A DNA stretch of 40,739 bases, taken from assembly GCA_021495925.1 (NCBI GenBank), contig JAKEKT010000160.1, forward strand, positions 1-40,739, given 5' to 3'. Each line of letters begins with the position of its first letter. Within the stretch, counting starts at the first letter, position 1. Below the pieces are notes generated by a model, which did not search any database, had not been told where the DNA came from, and worked only from the letters and a program-made list of their open reading frames with translations. A program made the position numbers and the translations under genes. Source of the stretch: Diplodia intermedia. Lineage: Eukaryota; Ascomycota; Dothideomycetes; Botryosphaeriales; Botryosphaeriaceae. Of the stretch, positions 1 through 9,789 are shown piece after piece.

Positions 1-1
1 C

Positions 2-115
2 GAAGGAAAGTCGTCTGGCGAGGCGGCCCTGACTGAACAGGACGTCGAGTCCCTCATCGTCAAGCTGAACAGCAACCCTCTCCAAGCGGAATGGCGGTTC
101 CGTGGTGCGGGGTAG
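2..115 (+). CDS. Possible 3' end of a gene running in from the left edge
   Basis: The second forward frame is open from the window edge to a TAG at 113-115 and gives about 37 hydrophilic residues rich in Glu, Ser and Leu, ending in WRFRGAG. The composition looks like protein rather than random sequence, but there is too little to name a family. A GTAGGT at 112-117 overlaps the stop and could instead be an intron donor, in which case the gene would continue to the right. The call rests only on the open frame and composition. Confidence 0.33.
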   Translation, partial: EGKSSGEAALTEQDVESLIVKLNSNPLQAEWRFRGAG

Positions 116-1704
116 GTTACCTAGTAGATGACGTGCAGGATGGGCACTTTTTTTTCCCCTCGCAATCGGATCCTTTGGGATCTGTAAAGGGGTACATACT
201 GGGGGCCAGAACGAAAGACGCCCTGCGCTAGGGGACCGCTGCAGGCACGTTCCTGCAGGATTGACGCCACAGGGGATCTTCGAGACACCCGGTTTCTGTT
301 CTGTGGCACCTCGGAGGCGGGCTTTGTAGTTTGTACCACCGCGTACGAGTGCCATTCGTCAGCTGGCTCGAAAGACTTGCCTTTGTCCCTTCCTTCGCTG
401 GACGAACTAAAACTGCTTGACCAGTCTTTGTTTCTTCTACCGCAATGCGGGCGACTTCTGGTAGTGCAACGAGGCCGCGCCAAGGGTGTTGCGGCTAGAG
501 GCGGCCGACCTGCTTGGCTTTCTCGGCTACTTTATGCTGCGCCTTTGTGGGGGCGGTCTTGGCTTTCTGTTGTATTACTGTGGCGCTTGAGATGGCTGCC
601 GTTACTGCCGTGGCTGATGCAGACGCCTTGATGTGCTGTTTGGGGGGCGGGTTTTGCGTTTTGGTCTTTTGGCCGGCTGGGAGCTCGTCGTTCGTCCGCG
701 TAGGAGCTGCAGCGAGGGCTTTCCCCAAGGCTGCCTAATCAGGATGGCGCACTTCTCATGCGATCAGATGGAGAAGTTGCGTGCTCTTACTTCCATTAGA
801 GGGATTCAGCCGCGCCAAAGCTGGGGCGAAGAACTTTTTGCAGAAATCACGAGCGTAGGTCGAAGGCAGGTCAAAGCTAACTCGTGGGTGTCTATCGACC
901 TCGCTCGTCCTCAGTACTCTGCCCAATGGTGGTCTCAATCCTGTGTTGGGCCTCTGAGCTGGATCGGTTTGTTGCCTTCCGGGTTCCTCTGAATGCGTGC
1001 AGTTGCCAAGTAGTATGCGACTCTCAGCTCCTCTCGGTACGTTTCCAAATCAAAGCAGGACTATGCCGACAGCTACGCGAATGCCTTTGCTAACTATTAA
1101 CATCCAGGACTTGGTTCCCATCCGCCTCGACCCGCAGGTGGCAAATGCTGGGATATTTGTACGAGTCGTATCTGCACGAAGCGTGGACGGAGGGGTTGCA
1201 TGTTCGATGGTTAGGGTGAAGTGCTTTTTGATGCAATAACACCATCTTGACCTATCATACTACCTAAACACGACTAGAATCCCTTGCTTCTCGGATTCGC
1301 ATCCTTCGCGCTGACTGTCGGACGTGCACCACTCTGTACGTGGGACACACTTTGACCGAAACTCCTCCACTGACGAATTCCCTGTCATCAGCTGATGTGA
1401 GAGCAGGATAGTGCTACTGCGATTCCTTCAACGGGGGAACTTCACACCGCAACAGGCACGGCAATGTGAGGTCCCTTAGACATTCTTCGCCAAGTACGCC
1501 CTATTGGGATGCGATAGACGACAGGTGCAGCCGAGTCCACTTTGCTGACAATAATCGCCAAGAGCTGTGATGGGCCAGGAAGATTATTTAAGGACTTCGT
1601 CGCCGCTCCAGATCCGTCCCACACTTCACCTTCTACAACCATCCGGCCAACACATTAGAACACGACACATCTATCCCCTTTCCCACTCGACTCGTGTTGT
1701 TACG
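116..1704. other. Gene-poor stretch, no supported gene
   Basis: Several short frames are open on both strands. One is a Lys/Ala/Thr-rich minus-strand frame at about 495-734. Another minus-strand frame at about 770-938 is followed by a GTAAGA donor and a TTAG acceptor 56 nt apart. I could not join these into a frame-consistent gene or recognise any family, so none is annotated. The right part (about 1250-1700) is presumably the upstream region of the secreted-protein gene at 1705. Confidence 0.5.
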
Positions 1705-2072
1705 ATGCAGTTTTCCACCCTCGTCATCTCTACCGCCCTCTTCCTCGCGAGTGGCTCTCACGCTTGGACTGACGGCGTTGCGAACAACCGCTTCTACGTC
1801 ATCAGGGGCAGTAAGTAGTGGTCTGAACAATGTCCACGTTCAACCAAGATCGAAACTAATCATTTGGTGCAGTCACTGTGCACGAAGCATGCACCTATGC
1901 GAACACAGAGACCATCCACTACGGTGCTTGTGCGTACTGGATTGACGGTGCTGGTAACAAATTCAGTGGAAGTATGTATCCATTCAACACCACAAAGACC
2001 CACGGTAATTCCGCACGCTTACAAAGTCTCTTAGCCTGCAAGTCGTATCCCAACCAGGTTCTCTGCGTTTGA
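1705..2072 (+). CDS. Small secreted cysteine-containing protein, 80 aa
   Basis: Three exons (1705-1810, 1873-1971, 2035-2072) are separated by introns of 62 and 63 nt with GTAAGT and GTATGT donors and CAG and TAG acceptors. The spliced frame is exact and encodes 80 residues. Residues 1-20 form a signal peptide with a hydrophobic core and a likely cleavage after SHA, before WTDG. The mature part of about 60 residues has four cysteines (EAC, GAC, TCK and the LCV end), enough for two disulfides, and many Tyr, Asn and Thr. It is probably exported. I do not recognise a family, so effector or other extracellular roles are only inferred from size, signal peptide and cysteines. A poly(A)-like AATAAA lies at 2257-2262. 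The third exon adds only 12 residues and is the least certain part. Confidence 0.72.
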
Positions 2073-2825
2073 GAAGACAACGCAGGGAGTGCTGGGGCTA
2101 TTCTGGACGACGGTTGGGTGCCGACCACTCCGAGCGGTCAAGTTACCCACCACATCACAAACGGGGCAAACTCAAGTCGCTCTTTTACACGCCATATTCC
2201 TTCCAACCCCCCTTAGCTCTGAACAGCTGTAGACTAGTACTTGCTTAGCATACTTCAATAAATTCAACTACCATGTTCACCTTTATGGCACTTCCTTTCG
2301 CTAAACGAGACAGCAACTATTTGAATTCCCTTCTACCGTTCATGAGAACGCGAACGACAAGATTGGCACGGTGGAACTTAGGTCCGATGAAGCCCAGTGA
2401 TTAGATGAAGCGTAGTACTTGAAGCCTAAAAATGCGCTGTCCTGCGAGGCTCACTGGTGCCAACGTGACCAGCCCGGCCGCCACGATAGATTCACAACCA
2501 AACAACCGACTAGCAACACTTACCATGGAAAATCACCTCCATCTCGGCAACCAAGTCGACGTCATGGGAAGCTCTATGCCAGGTGAGGGCAAAGGCACGA
2601 GGAAGAACACTGATTGCGGCATGCCAGTCGCAAAGTCCTAAGGCCAAGGCCGGGGAGACGGTTTCACGTCGTAGTCAAAACTCCCATCTCGAACCAAGGC
2701 CTCCTGTACGTGTCCTGGGCCCAGGCGGCCAGCAGCCGCAGCGACGCCGCCACGACCGGTTATGCCGAGAAAAGACGCGATGGAGCCCCAGGTAAAGATG
2801 GTGGTACAGCTGGATGTGGCCGTCG
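2073..2825. other. Intergenic, no supported gene
   Basis: This holds the 3' region of the secreted-protein gene (AATAAA at 2257-2262) and then sequence with short overlapping frames on both strands. Nothing recognisable was found. Minus-strand frames at 2638-2901 could be a decayed continuation of the relic at 2826-3083. Confidence 0.5.
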
Positions 2826-3083
2826 TTATCGTCGTCGTGCTCGCTCGAGGAAGCGCATGTCCTGCAGCAGGCAGTCGTCGAGCAGCTCGGCCGCGTGCCA
2901 CTTAGCAGCCACCGGGATGATTCCACAACGCCCCCCGCCCACGTCGCGGATGGCACGGCACAGCTGCCGCACGTCGGCCGGCGTCTGGCCCGGCCTCTCC
3001 AGCGCTGCAGACTCTACGCGCATGTCCGAGAGGTGAAGGTCAGCCAGGCGGGAATGCGAGTTGATGGCAGTTGCGGTATCCGG
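2826..3083 (-). pseudogene. Possible coding relic with leucine-rich-repeat-like start
   Basis: An open minus-strand frame of about 85 residues lies between a TGA upstream and a TAA at its end. It begins with a segment resembling a leucine-rich repeat (SRLADLHLSDMRVES) followed by a balanced, protein-like stretch (VRQLCRAIRDVGGG, then VAAKWHAAELLDD). Such segments are common in the C-terminal part of fungal F-box/LRR-type proteins, but there is no F-box or start here, and no splice sites that obviously extend it. The run of CGA codons at the end leads into a stop. Most likely a fragment of a decayed gene; a shadow of nothing else on the plus strand. The family is a guess. Confidence 0.3.
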
Positions 3084-3160
3084 TCATCACTTGGTATGGC
3101 GTCGGCGGAGGTGGGCCATGTTGGGCGATGCGGACACCAGTGGATAGGCATACAATACGG

Positions 3161-3369
3161 CACACCTTCTGTGGTCGTAAACTTTGCGTCTCCGAGAGAG
3201 GTTTAGTGGGCTTGGGGGAGAGCTCGCCCTTCCCGGGGACGAGCATTGCGTGCTATTCGGCGAAGACGTTCCGTTCGTTCTTCGAGCACGGACGGGTGCC
3301 ATTAGCAACATGTCGACCAAGCCAGAGTACGAGATTGTGAGTGATTGGTACGTCTACCCACCTCTTCAG
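3161..3369 (+). pseudogene. C-terminal relic of a HET-domain protein
   Basis: HET-domain proteins commonly end with a conserved tail in which 'GRK.FVTEKG..GLGP' is followed by 'PGD.ICVLFGG..PFVLR' and 'YE.VGECYVHG'. Here the first block (GRKLCVSERGLVGLG) is read in one forward frame and the second (LPGDEHCVLFGEDVPFVLRAR, then YEIVSDWYVY) in the next, so a one-base frameshift lies between them at about 3215-3232. No HET core (the ALSYVWG and WIDALCINQ motifs) is found upstream. The relic therefore keeps only about 70 residues of the tail. The match is from memory of the family and the intact copy at 33043-35012. Confidence 0.62.
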
Positions 3370-3517
3370 AAAAGCATTCGTAGTAACGGCGGAGTAGCTA
3401 TATCGATCAAGTTGTTTCGACTCGCTTAAAGAAAATTTTTGTCTCTCGGGATCTACGCCTCACCGATCAACCGCACTTTCAAGCCTTTGTCGTCTTCAGC
3501 CATCAGCCCATGAATAT

Positions 3518-4451
3518 TCAAATGATGTACTTATCAAGCCAAGCCTTGACCTGCGACGGCAGAAAGTACAAAATCGCTATTGTGGCACCATGACGCCGAG
3601 GACAGCGTGTAGCAGCCGGCCTCTGCAAACGATTTTCTTTTCCGTGATCCATTCGAGACTGATTTCGAGTCTTCTGATAACCTGCTTCCTCCAATTCTTC
3701 TCGCCGACATGTCTCTTTTAGAAGCTGCAGCTCCGACATCACTACTCGTCCAACACTTGTCTGTTGTAGTAGCATAGTACGCATCTCTCTTTGCATAGCG
3801 AGAAGGGATGGTCTGGGAGCAGACATGAACAACTCGATGATACACTGCCCGGAATGCCGAGTTCCATCAAAACGAGCACAACGCGCTCTCCCGCCAACCA
3901 TATCGGCCCAAAAGTGTTCATGGAGTTGTTTTTCTCGGGCGCAAGCATCGAGAGCTGTGCGTTCTGGAACATTGTTCCACATGCTGGTTGTAAGATCGAT
4001 GCGGGGGAAGAATTCTTGGCCACAGAGCTCCCGGACGATCTTGACGTTTCTGTGGGCGCTGCCGGTCATGCGCTTGTCGGTGATCCTGTGCGGGTACACG
4101 ACACCGGCGATTGGCACTCGGTATCCGACACACTTGGCTATTGAGGCCAGACTGTGAAGGTCTGTCTGACTTGTGTCATCGAAACCTGGAGTTTCGATAA
4201 GAGTGACCTTGGAGTGCTCGTATTGAAAGGTCCACAGTTGACATTCGTCGGTGTCTACCCGGAGGGCAATGTCAGTAAGGCTACAAGTATTGTTCGGGTG
4301 CTTTCTTACAGTTTTCCGCATCGTGCTGGACCCCGGAGACAGAAGAGGCGAAACTGGACTTTCCGGTCCCAACAGCTCCTAGTAAGAGAATTGAAATGTG
4401 TTCGTGAGGCTTCTGGCTTGTCCTGTATATTACGTGAGCCTTGGTGGTCAT
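3518..4451 (-). CDS. AIG1-like P-loop GTPase, 292 aa
   Basis: Two exons (4451-4310 and 4254-3518) flank a 55-nt intron with donor GTAAGA, branch TACTGAC and acceptor GGTAG. Start is ATG at 4451; the spliced frame is exact. Residues 18-33 carry a beta-strand and the P-loop GAVGTGKSS (25-33). The switch/G3 motif is ETPGFDDT (68-75), where most relatives have DTPGFDDT, and the fungal family motif 'TTSMW' stands near residue 137 in place of a classical G4. The family is the fungal AIG1/50S-ribosome-binding-GTPase-like group: nucleotide-binding proteins of unknown partner, sometimes linked to innate-immunity-like roles. The last 30 residues are moderately hydrophobic and could touch a membrane. 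It is divergently arranged with the related gene at 5095. The Asp-to-Glu change in G3 may weaken magnesium binding. Confidence 0.85.
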
Positions 4452-5094
4452 GGGTAGTACTGGTTATCGAAAGCGCACATCTGATCCCTTGTATCTTGAG
4501 AGACCAAGTCTTGGCGTTGTGCTTCCTGCTCGATATGCGTTGGCGGATTGGGCAGTGTATGTTCGAAGGATGCTGGCTCCGGGGAAGACTCGTGAGATCT
4601 GGCCATGTCAGAGTTGAAAGCTCCATTGAGCCTATGTCCGGGTTTTCGTGTGTCGACGGCTTCCATCGCGAGGTCTGTGGATTTCTTCCTTCAAACGGAT
4701 GCAACGTCTCCGAATAAACGGATGGAAGCCGGTTGCAAAATATCTTTACGATTGGGCCAATAAAGACTAGTGAGGTATCGCCACACTTTTTGTACCAGTT
4801 GGGATCCCGGAGAAGTATTAGTGAGTATTGAAATCTTATGGGACCTAGAACATAAAGGGACTTAGAATGCGGCCTGCGAACGCCCCTTAGTTACTAGCGC
4901 GCCACATTGGAAATAGAACTCTCAACAGCATTTAGTTGAGAAGCGCCTCATACGTGTTAACCAATCCCTCGATACGCGGGAGTATTACTGATAGGGTTAG
5001 GCCGTTGAGAATCGACCACCAAGTGGTATTTAAGCCTCACGTCGGTTGTTCTGACTTTTTCCCATTCATCATTTGCCAAAGAAACCGATCAAAG
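4452..5094. promoter_or_regulatory. Shared intergenic region between the divergent GTPase genes
   Basis: 643 bp separate the two start codons, so this stretch must hold both promoters. A TATTTAA at 5023-5029 lies about 70 bp before the plus-strand start and may serve that gene. A 7-bp inverted repeat with an 8-nt loop (TCTCAAC at 4920-4926, GTTGAGA at 4935-4941) sits in the middle. No obvious TATA box was seen for the minus-strand gene. Regulatory roles are inferred from position only. Confidence 0.4.
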
Positions 5095-6118
5095 ATGACG
5101 CGAACCCTCAAAGAGACACCAAAACATCTGATCGCCGTTCTGGGAGTCACTGGAGCGGGAAAGACGACCTTCATTTCCCGAGCAACCGGAAGAGATGACC
5201 TGGTCATCGGCCACTCCCTTGAATCGTGTAGGTGGCGTGTTTGAGAACGAGTATCAGTATTAACTTCTCGTTCCAGGCACAAAAGACGTAGCTTCCTACG
5301 AGGCGTACCTGGATGGTCAACTTGTCCAGTTGATCGACACACCGGGGTTCGATGACACGTATCGGAGCGACACGGAAATCCTAGAGCTCCTGGCGAGCTG
5401 GCTACACAAGAACTACTACGAGGGTGTCGTGCTGACCGGGGCCATCCTCCTGCAGCCCATCAACGCTAACCGCATCCGAGGAAGCGAGAGGCGGCGGCTA
5501 CGGCTCTTTGAGAAGATTTGCGGTCCCAACTCCTTCTCCAAAATCGTCATTGCGACGACCATGTGGGACGAGATCAACTGCGATGCGACACTCTCCCAGA
5601 GAATGCAGGAGCGGGTGGTGTCGACAGATTGTTGGGGCACGATGGCGGCGGGAGGTGCGCGTGTGGAGCGCCATGACAACAACGCCGAGTCAGCACGCCG
5701 GATCGTTTCAATGCTGTGCCGGCGGTCCGGGCCGATGCAGTTGCTGATGCAGGAAGAGCTTGTACGCAGCGGTGGCGCGCTGGCCGATACTTCTGCAGGC
5801 CGTCAACTGTATAGCGAGCTCGACGATAGGTGCAAGCGCTTACTTGCCGATTTAGAAGAAATGCGTCAAGAGCAGAAGACAAAGGATCAAATGATAACGG
5901 AGCTCGCTGATGAAAAAAAGGCTTTGATTTCGGAGCTGGAACGCATTCACGATGAGAAAGAACGGCTGGAAAAACGACGAGTGAGTGCATCCATATTTCC
6001 CCACGCGTCTGTTCAGCTGTTCTCCTTGATACTTTGATTGTTTAATGTTCAACATTGCGGTCAGAATACGTGTACACTTTCTTCTCCTGCCATTTACCAG
6101 TTCCTGCTAACATCATAA
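5095..6118 (+). CDS. AIG1-like P-loop GTPase with C-terminal coiled coil, about 296 aa
   Basis: Exon 1 is 5095-5227, then a 49-nt intron (GTAGGT donor, TATTAAC branch, CCAG acceptor), then exon 2 from 5277. The P-loop GVTGAGKTT is at residues 17-25, the G3 motif DTPGFDDT at 65-72, and the family motif TTMWDEI near residue 142. This is the canonical fungal AIG1-like set. Residues from about 220 form a Glu/Lys-rich coiled coil (LLADLEEMRQEQK and on to ERLEKRR), typical of this family and suggesting oligomerisation. The 3' end is uncertain: a GTGAGT donor at 5981 and a TCAG acceptor at 6061-6064 give a last exon to 6118. Reading through instead stops at 6037. It is a paralogue of the gene at 3518-4451, with the two starts facing apart. 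Confidence 0.85.
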
Positions 6119-6353
6119 AGTGGTGGAACTGCACAATACTTTGAAATGTTCAGGCTGCTTGTGAAGGGGGGAAAGGGCTCTTCTTCATTTCGATCGATTC
6201 CGCGTTTTTTTCTTTTTTTTCCCAACCGCCACCTGCACTTCCACCATTATCCATATTCTTGCAATGTAAGTTTTCTCTTCCTCGCTCTTGCTACTCCCCA
6301 TTCCTCGTTCCACCTGCTGCATTCGGGTTGTAATTTGCAGTTCTGGGGGACTA

Positions 6354-6647
6354 TCATGTCTTTGATCTGTGGTAGAGAATCCAAAGCGTTCTGTCTTTGT
6401 TTATGTAGTACTTTGCAATACCCTGGTACACTGCAGAGACGTCCCGCGCATAATCGGACTTGACGACGGCTCGCTCGATAACCACCATACTAAGCAGGCC
6501 AAAGATCTTGTCCTTGTTGTCTGTGGCCCTGCGATTTCGACCTCTCTCAAAGAGCCCTAAGAGATCCGTACACTGATCCTTATCTTGATACATCAAGCGC
6601 ATCGCCGTCAGCGCTTCTGCGCCCCAAATGGTTACATTAGCGTGGCG
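6354..6647 (-). pseudogene. Fragment of a HET-domain protein
   Basis: A minus-strand frame of 97 residues contains the middle segment of a HET protein: a 'DLLGLFERGRNRRATDNKDKIFGLL' stretch (family pattern 'LL.RFR...ATDPRDKVFALLGL'), then 'SDYARDVSAVYQGIAKYYI' (family pattern 'DYS.SV.EVY.D.ARY.I'). The upstream core with ALSYVWG and the downstream SWVPDW and GLGP tail are both missing, and stops flank the piece. The segment keeps good sequence without internal stops, so decay by truncation is recent or the piece was moved. It abuts the NTPase relic on the opposite strand. Confidence 0.65.
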
Positions 6648-6664
6648 TTAGAAGCCGTCCCAGC

Positions 6665-7299
6665 GGCGCTCATCCAGCAGCGCGTCTGCTCGAAGGCCCC
6701 TTCCACGCACACATGCAGAGCCTCCTCCGTTCCCAACGCCTGCAAGACTTCTTCTCGACCCACGACAACGCCATCCCACCACTCACATGCGCGCCACCGA
6801 GCCCTACGGAACCAGCCTTTTCTCCCCCCTGAGCATCATCGCCAAAGCCATCGTCGATGCCATCACCACTCCGCCACGGCAGCATTATCCATCACACGAC
6901 AACACCAATAACCAGCCACCCACCCCTCCAACCACCCACGTCCTCCACTTCTTCGCTGGCTTCCACACCGCGCCGTCAGACCCTTTCTTCGGGGCCAGCG
7001 GGCTCATGGCCTCCCTCCTCGCGCAACTCCTCTCCACACCTGGCTTGCTCGCCGACGCCGAGATCGGCGACGAGGCCAAGCGGTTCCACCAGCGCGACAT
7101 TGGCCCCGCTAACATCGGCGCGCTGTGCGAGCTCTTCGCCGGGCTGGTCCGGAGGAAACTGCCGGACGGGGCGGTGCTTTTCGTGGTCGTGGACGGGCTG
7201 CATCTGTTCGCGCGGAATGAGGTGGAGAGGGATGCGCGGGCGGCGCGTGTATCTCTGAAGTTTGGTTCTCTGCAAGATCTTTTGCTACTTCTCTATTGA
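6665..7299 (+). pseudogene. Frameshifted NTPase (fungal STAND-like) relic
   Basis: From 6665 one forward frame reads ARLLEGPFHAHMQSLLRSQR and so on to a TGA near 6833. The next frame, open from about 6787, takes over with FSPLSIIAKAIVDAI, then VLHFFAGFHT, GLMASLLAQLL and LCELFAGLVRRKLPDGAVLFVVVDGLHLF, and stops at 7299. The order matches a fungal family of HET-associated, STAND-like NTPases in which 'VLYFFCG.HT' and a Walker B-like hydrophobic strand ending in Asp (here VLFVVVDG) follow an N-terminal helical part. The two halves are out of frame and the C-terminal half of the protein is absent, so this is a degraded 5' portion. The family name is from memory and not precise; the frameshift is directly visible. 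Confidence 0.5.
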
Positions 7300-7783
7300 G
7301 GCGCTAAGCTGGTGGAAGAGAAATTACCGACGAGGCGCACAGAGGGTGACTGGAGTACAAGGAATGAAGGGTAAGAGGAGACCGCCCCTCCCACACCAGA
7401 TTCAACCATCCGCACGGCATTTCGCGGAATGACATGTACGTCCATACTTCCCGGTTCAGTGTCCACTTGTGCAACGCGAACTTGTCTGCCTGGCCTCTAT
7501 GGTAACATGAGCACTTTGATGTTACAGCCTTACGTAGCCTCGTCCATGCTGTACACCTTGCCCTGACTCAATTTCAGCTGCAATGTTTCAGCCGCAGAAT
7601 TGTTTTGCACCAGCTTTGCATCCGATCGCGCCATTTTTCTCCCTTATGCAGCTTCAGAGCGGACTTCGTTCCCCATTGTACAACTTTATGGCAGATTCAA
7701 TGCATCCGAAGAGGCGCAGCACATCTATGGCACTGGGCGCCGCAATATGACACGTACGGCTGACGACACAATCAATGATCTCT
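7300..7783. other. Intergenic upstream region
   Basis: No supported gene. It separates the NTPase relic from the promoter of the pepsin-fold gene. Short frames only. Confidence 0.5.
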
Positions 7784-7790
7784 TATAAAA
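7784..7790 (+). promoter_or_regulatory. TATA box of the pepsin-fold membrane protein gene
   Basis: TATAAAA stands 95 bp before the ATG at 7885, in a spacing that would put transcription start at about 7815-7820. No other TATA-like site lies between it and the gene. Confidence 0.5.
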
Positions 7791-7884
7791 GTCGCCCTTT
7801 CACCCTCCCCAGGCGACCCGTCTTTCATTTCTCAATTCAACCTGTGAAGTTACGAAGGGCAACGTTGACCCTGTGGCACACAGG

Positions 7885-9789
7885 ATGCTTTTCCGTGTTG
7901 ACCGGGAAGCGGCTTGCCGCTTAGCCTTGATTCTAATCTTTGGTTTTGCATCGATCGAAGCATCCTCCGAGCCTGTCGGCATCCCATTCAACAACATTGG
8001 TAGTACGTTCGAATCAACCTTTAAGTTGGTAATCAGACTAATGAGTCCAAAGCCGGTCCCGACGGCCCATGGACGTACCTTATACTTTCCACGGACTTTC
8101 CGGAGCAGTTTCTTGCCATGTTTCCGTCCCTTTTGGAACCGTCACTCATTGTCAATGCCTCGACTTGCTCGCCCCAGACAGCAAAATGTTCTCTTCCTCA
8201 GCTCACAATGTGGACGGGGTCTGGCGCTCATGACCTTGTCAATGATGAAAATAGTGCACAATGAAGCCCGAGTGAACTGGTTGACTTGAACGCTGGTTAT
8301 GTGACGCAACTCATGGATCTCCAAGGCGATCTGCACTATATCTCCCAGCGATTTACTCTGGCGGATAAAGACTTCCTTGACGGAGCTGCAACTGCTGTTG
8401 CGGACAACGTGACGGTCGGGTTTCCGAATGGCAAATCCTACACGCTAGGAATTGGATATGTTTGTGCACTGCTTCATAGTTACACCAAGCTGATCTTGGC
8501 AGATGTCACTATACGGCCGCTCAACATTCACGTACAATCTACCTAACGGAACAGATTGGACGCTCAACCTTACCCTGTACAATGGCTTTGCCAGGGGCGC
8601 TTACCCTTCATTAAGCTACGGTCTGCACGCGGGATCGGCACTGCATAATGTAGAGGGCGGATTGTATCTAGGCGGATATGACCGTTCGCGATGCATTGGT
8701 GATCCCATTGCTGCGGAGTCCAATGCTACCTTCATCCTCGCCGATATATCGCTTGGCGTCACGGAGGGTGAATCTGGGTTTCGGAACAACAGCTCCACTA
8801 CTGCAGATATCAACGGCCTACTTCTTAAAAAGGGCACCTCGGCGAGCTCCCATTCACTGTCGGCGCAACCGGATCCAGGCGTCCCCTATCTATATCTCCC
8901 TCAAGAAACGTGCGACGCCGTCGCCGCCCATCTCCCCGTGACCCACGAGTCCCAACTCGGCCTGTACGTCTGGGACACCAACGATTCCTCTTACGCGGAC
9001 ATAACCAACTCGCCCCACTTCCTATCCTTCCACTCCCACACTTCCAGCAACTCCGGCGCGACCCATTCCATCGCCATCCCGTTCGCGCTGCTCAACCTCA
9101 CGCTCACGTACCCCATCGTCGACGCCGACACCCAGTACTTCCCCTGCCGCCCGTACGCACCATCCCGCGCCGGGCACCTGTCCGCGATCCTCGGCCGCGC
9201 CTTCCTGCAGGGCGCGCATCTGGCCCGGAACTGGGAAACGGGATACGTCTGGCTCGCGCAAGCGCCGGGGCCAGCGCACGCCGCGCGGGACGTCAAGACC
9301 ATAGACCGCGGCTCCACCTCGCTTGCGAAGCTTCCCGTCGACAAGTCGTGGGGTGAGACGTGGGATGGTGTTCTCACGCCCTTGGGCGGAGGAGCGGCGA
9401 CGGCGGCGGCGTCGGGCACGGGGACTGGCGGAGCTGGGACTGGTGGAGGGCTGTCGACGGGTGCGGTGGCTGGGATCGGTGTGGGGGCTGCGCTGGGGGG
9501 GTTGGCGCTGCTGCTGGGCCTCGTTGGGGCCGTCTTGTGGGGGTGGAGGAGACGCCGTCGGGACCGTGCCAGCACTGGGCAGAGTGGTGGCGTAAACGGA
9601 GCTTCGTCAAAGGCGGCGGAAGGGCCCGGCGGGGCAGGGGGGTTGGGATATCCCCAAACGGCTCCGCATGTGCGTCCGCAAGAGTTGCCGGGCGCTGGAG
9701 TGCAGGAGTTGCCGGTGCACGAATGCGCTCTGTATGAGTTGTCGGACCAGATCAAGCCGTTTGAATTGCCCGTGCAAGAGCGCTCGTAG
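7885..9789 (+). CDS. Pepsin-fold (aspartic protease-like) single-pass membrane protein, apparently non-catalytic
   Basis: Start ATG 7885, with a hydrophobic signal segment near residues 13-27. Proposed exons are 7885-8002, 8053-8253, 8326-8459 and 8503-9789, giving 579 residues in exact frame. The C-terminal lobe is clear: FARGAYPSLSYGLHAGSA, a GGYDRSRC strand, a PYLYLPQETC strand and GRAFLQGAHL. These are all hallmarks of the fungal peptidase A1-like family. A Gly/Thr/Ala linker, one transmembrane helix (about residues 445-470) and an RRRRRD stop-transfer cluster follow. The catalytic DTG pair is missing: the positions expected to carry Asp are in EPSLIV and PDPGVPYLYL. It probably sits in the plasma membrane facing outwards. 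Without the 72-nt intron at 8254-8325 an in-frame TGA (8262-8264) would end the protein, so either the intron is real or the gene is broken. Confidence 0.68.

Noticed and set aside
495..734. Lys/Ala/Thr-rich minus-strand frame that looks like a basic nuclear protein
   Set aside because: Low complexity, no start, and the only good splice donor upstream joins it in the wrong frame.
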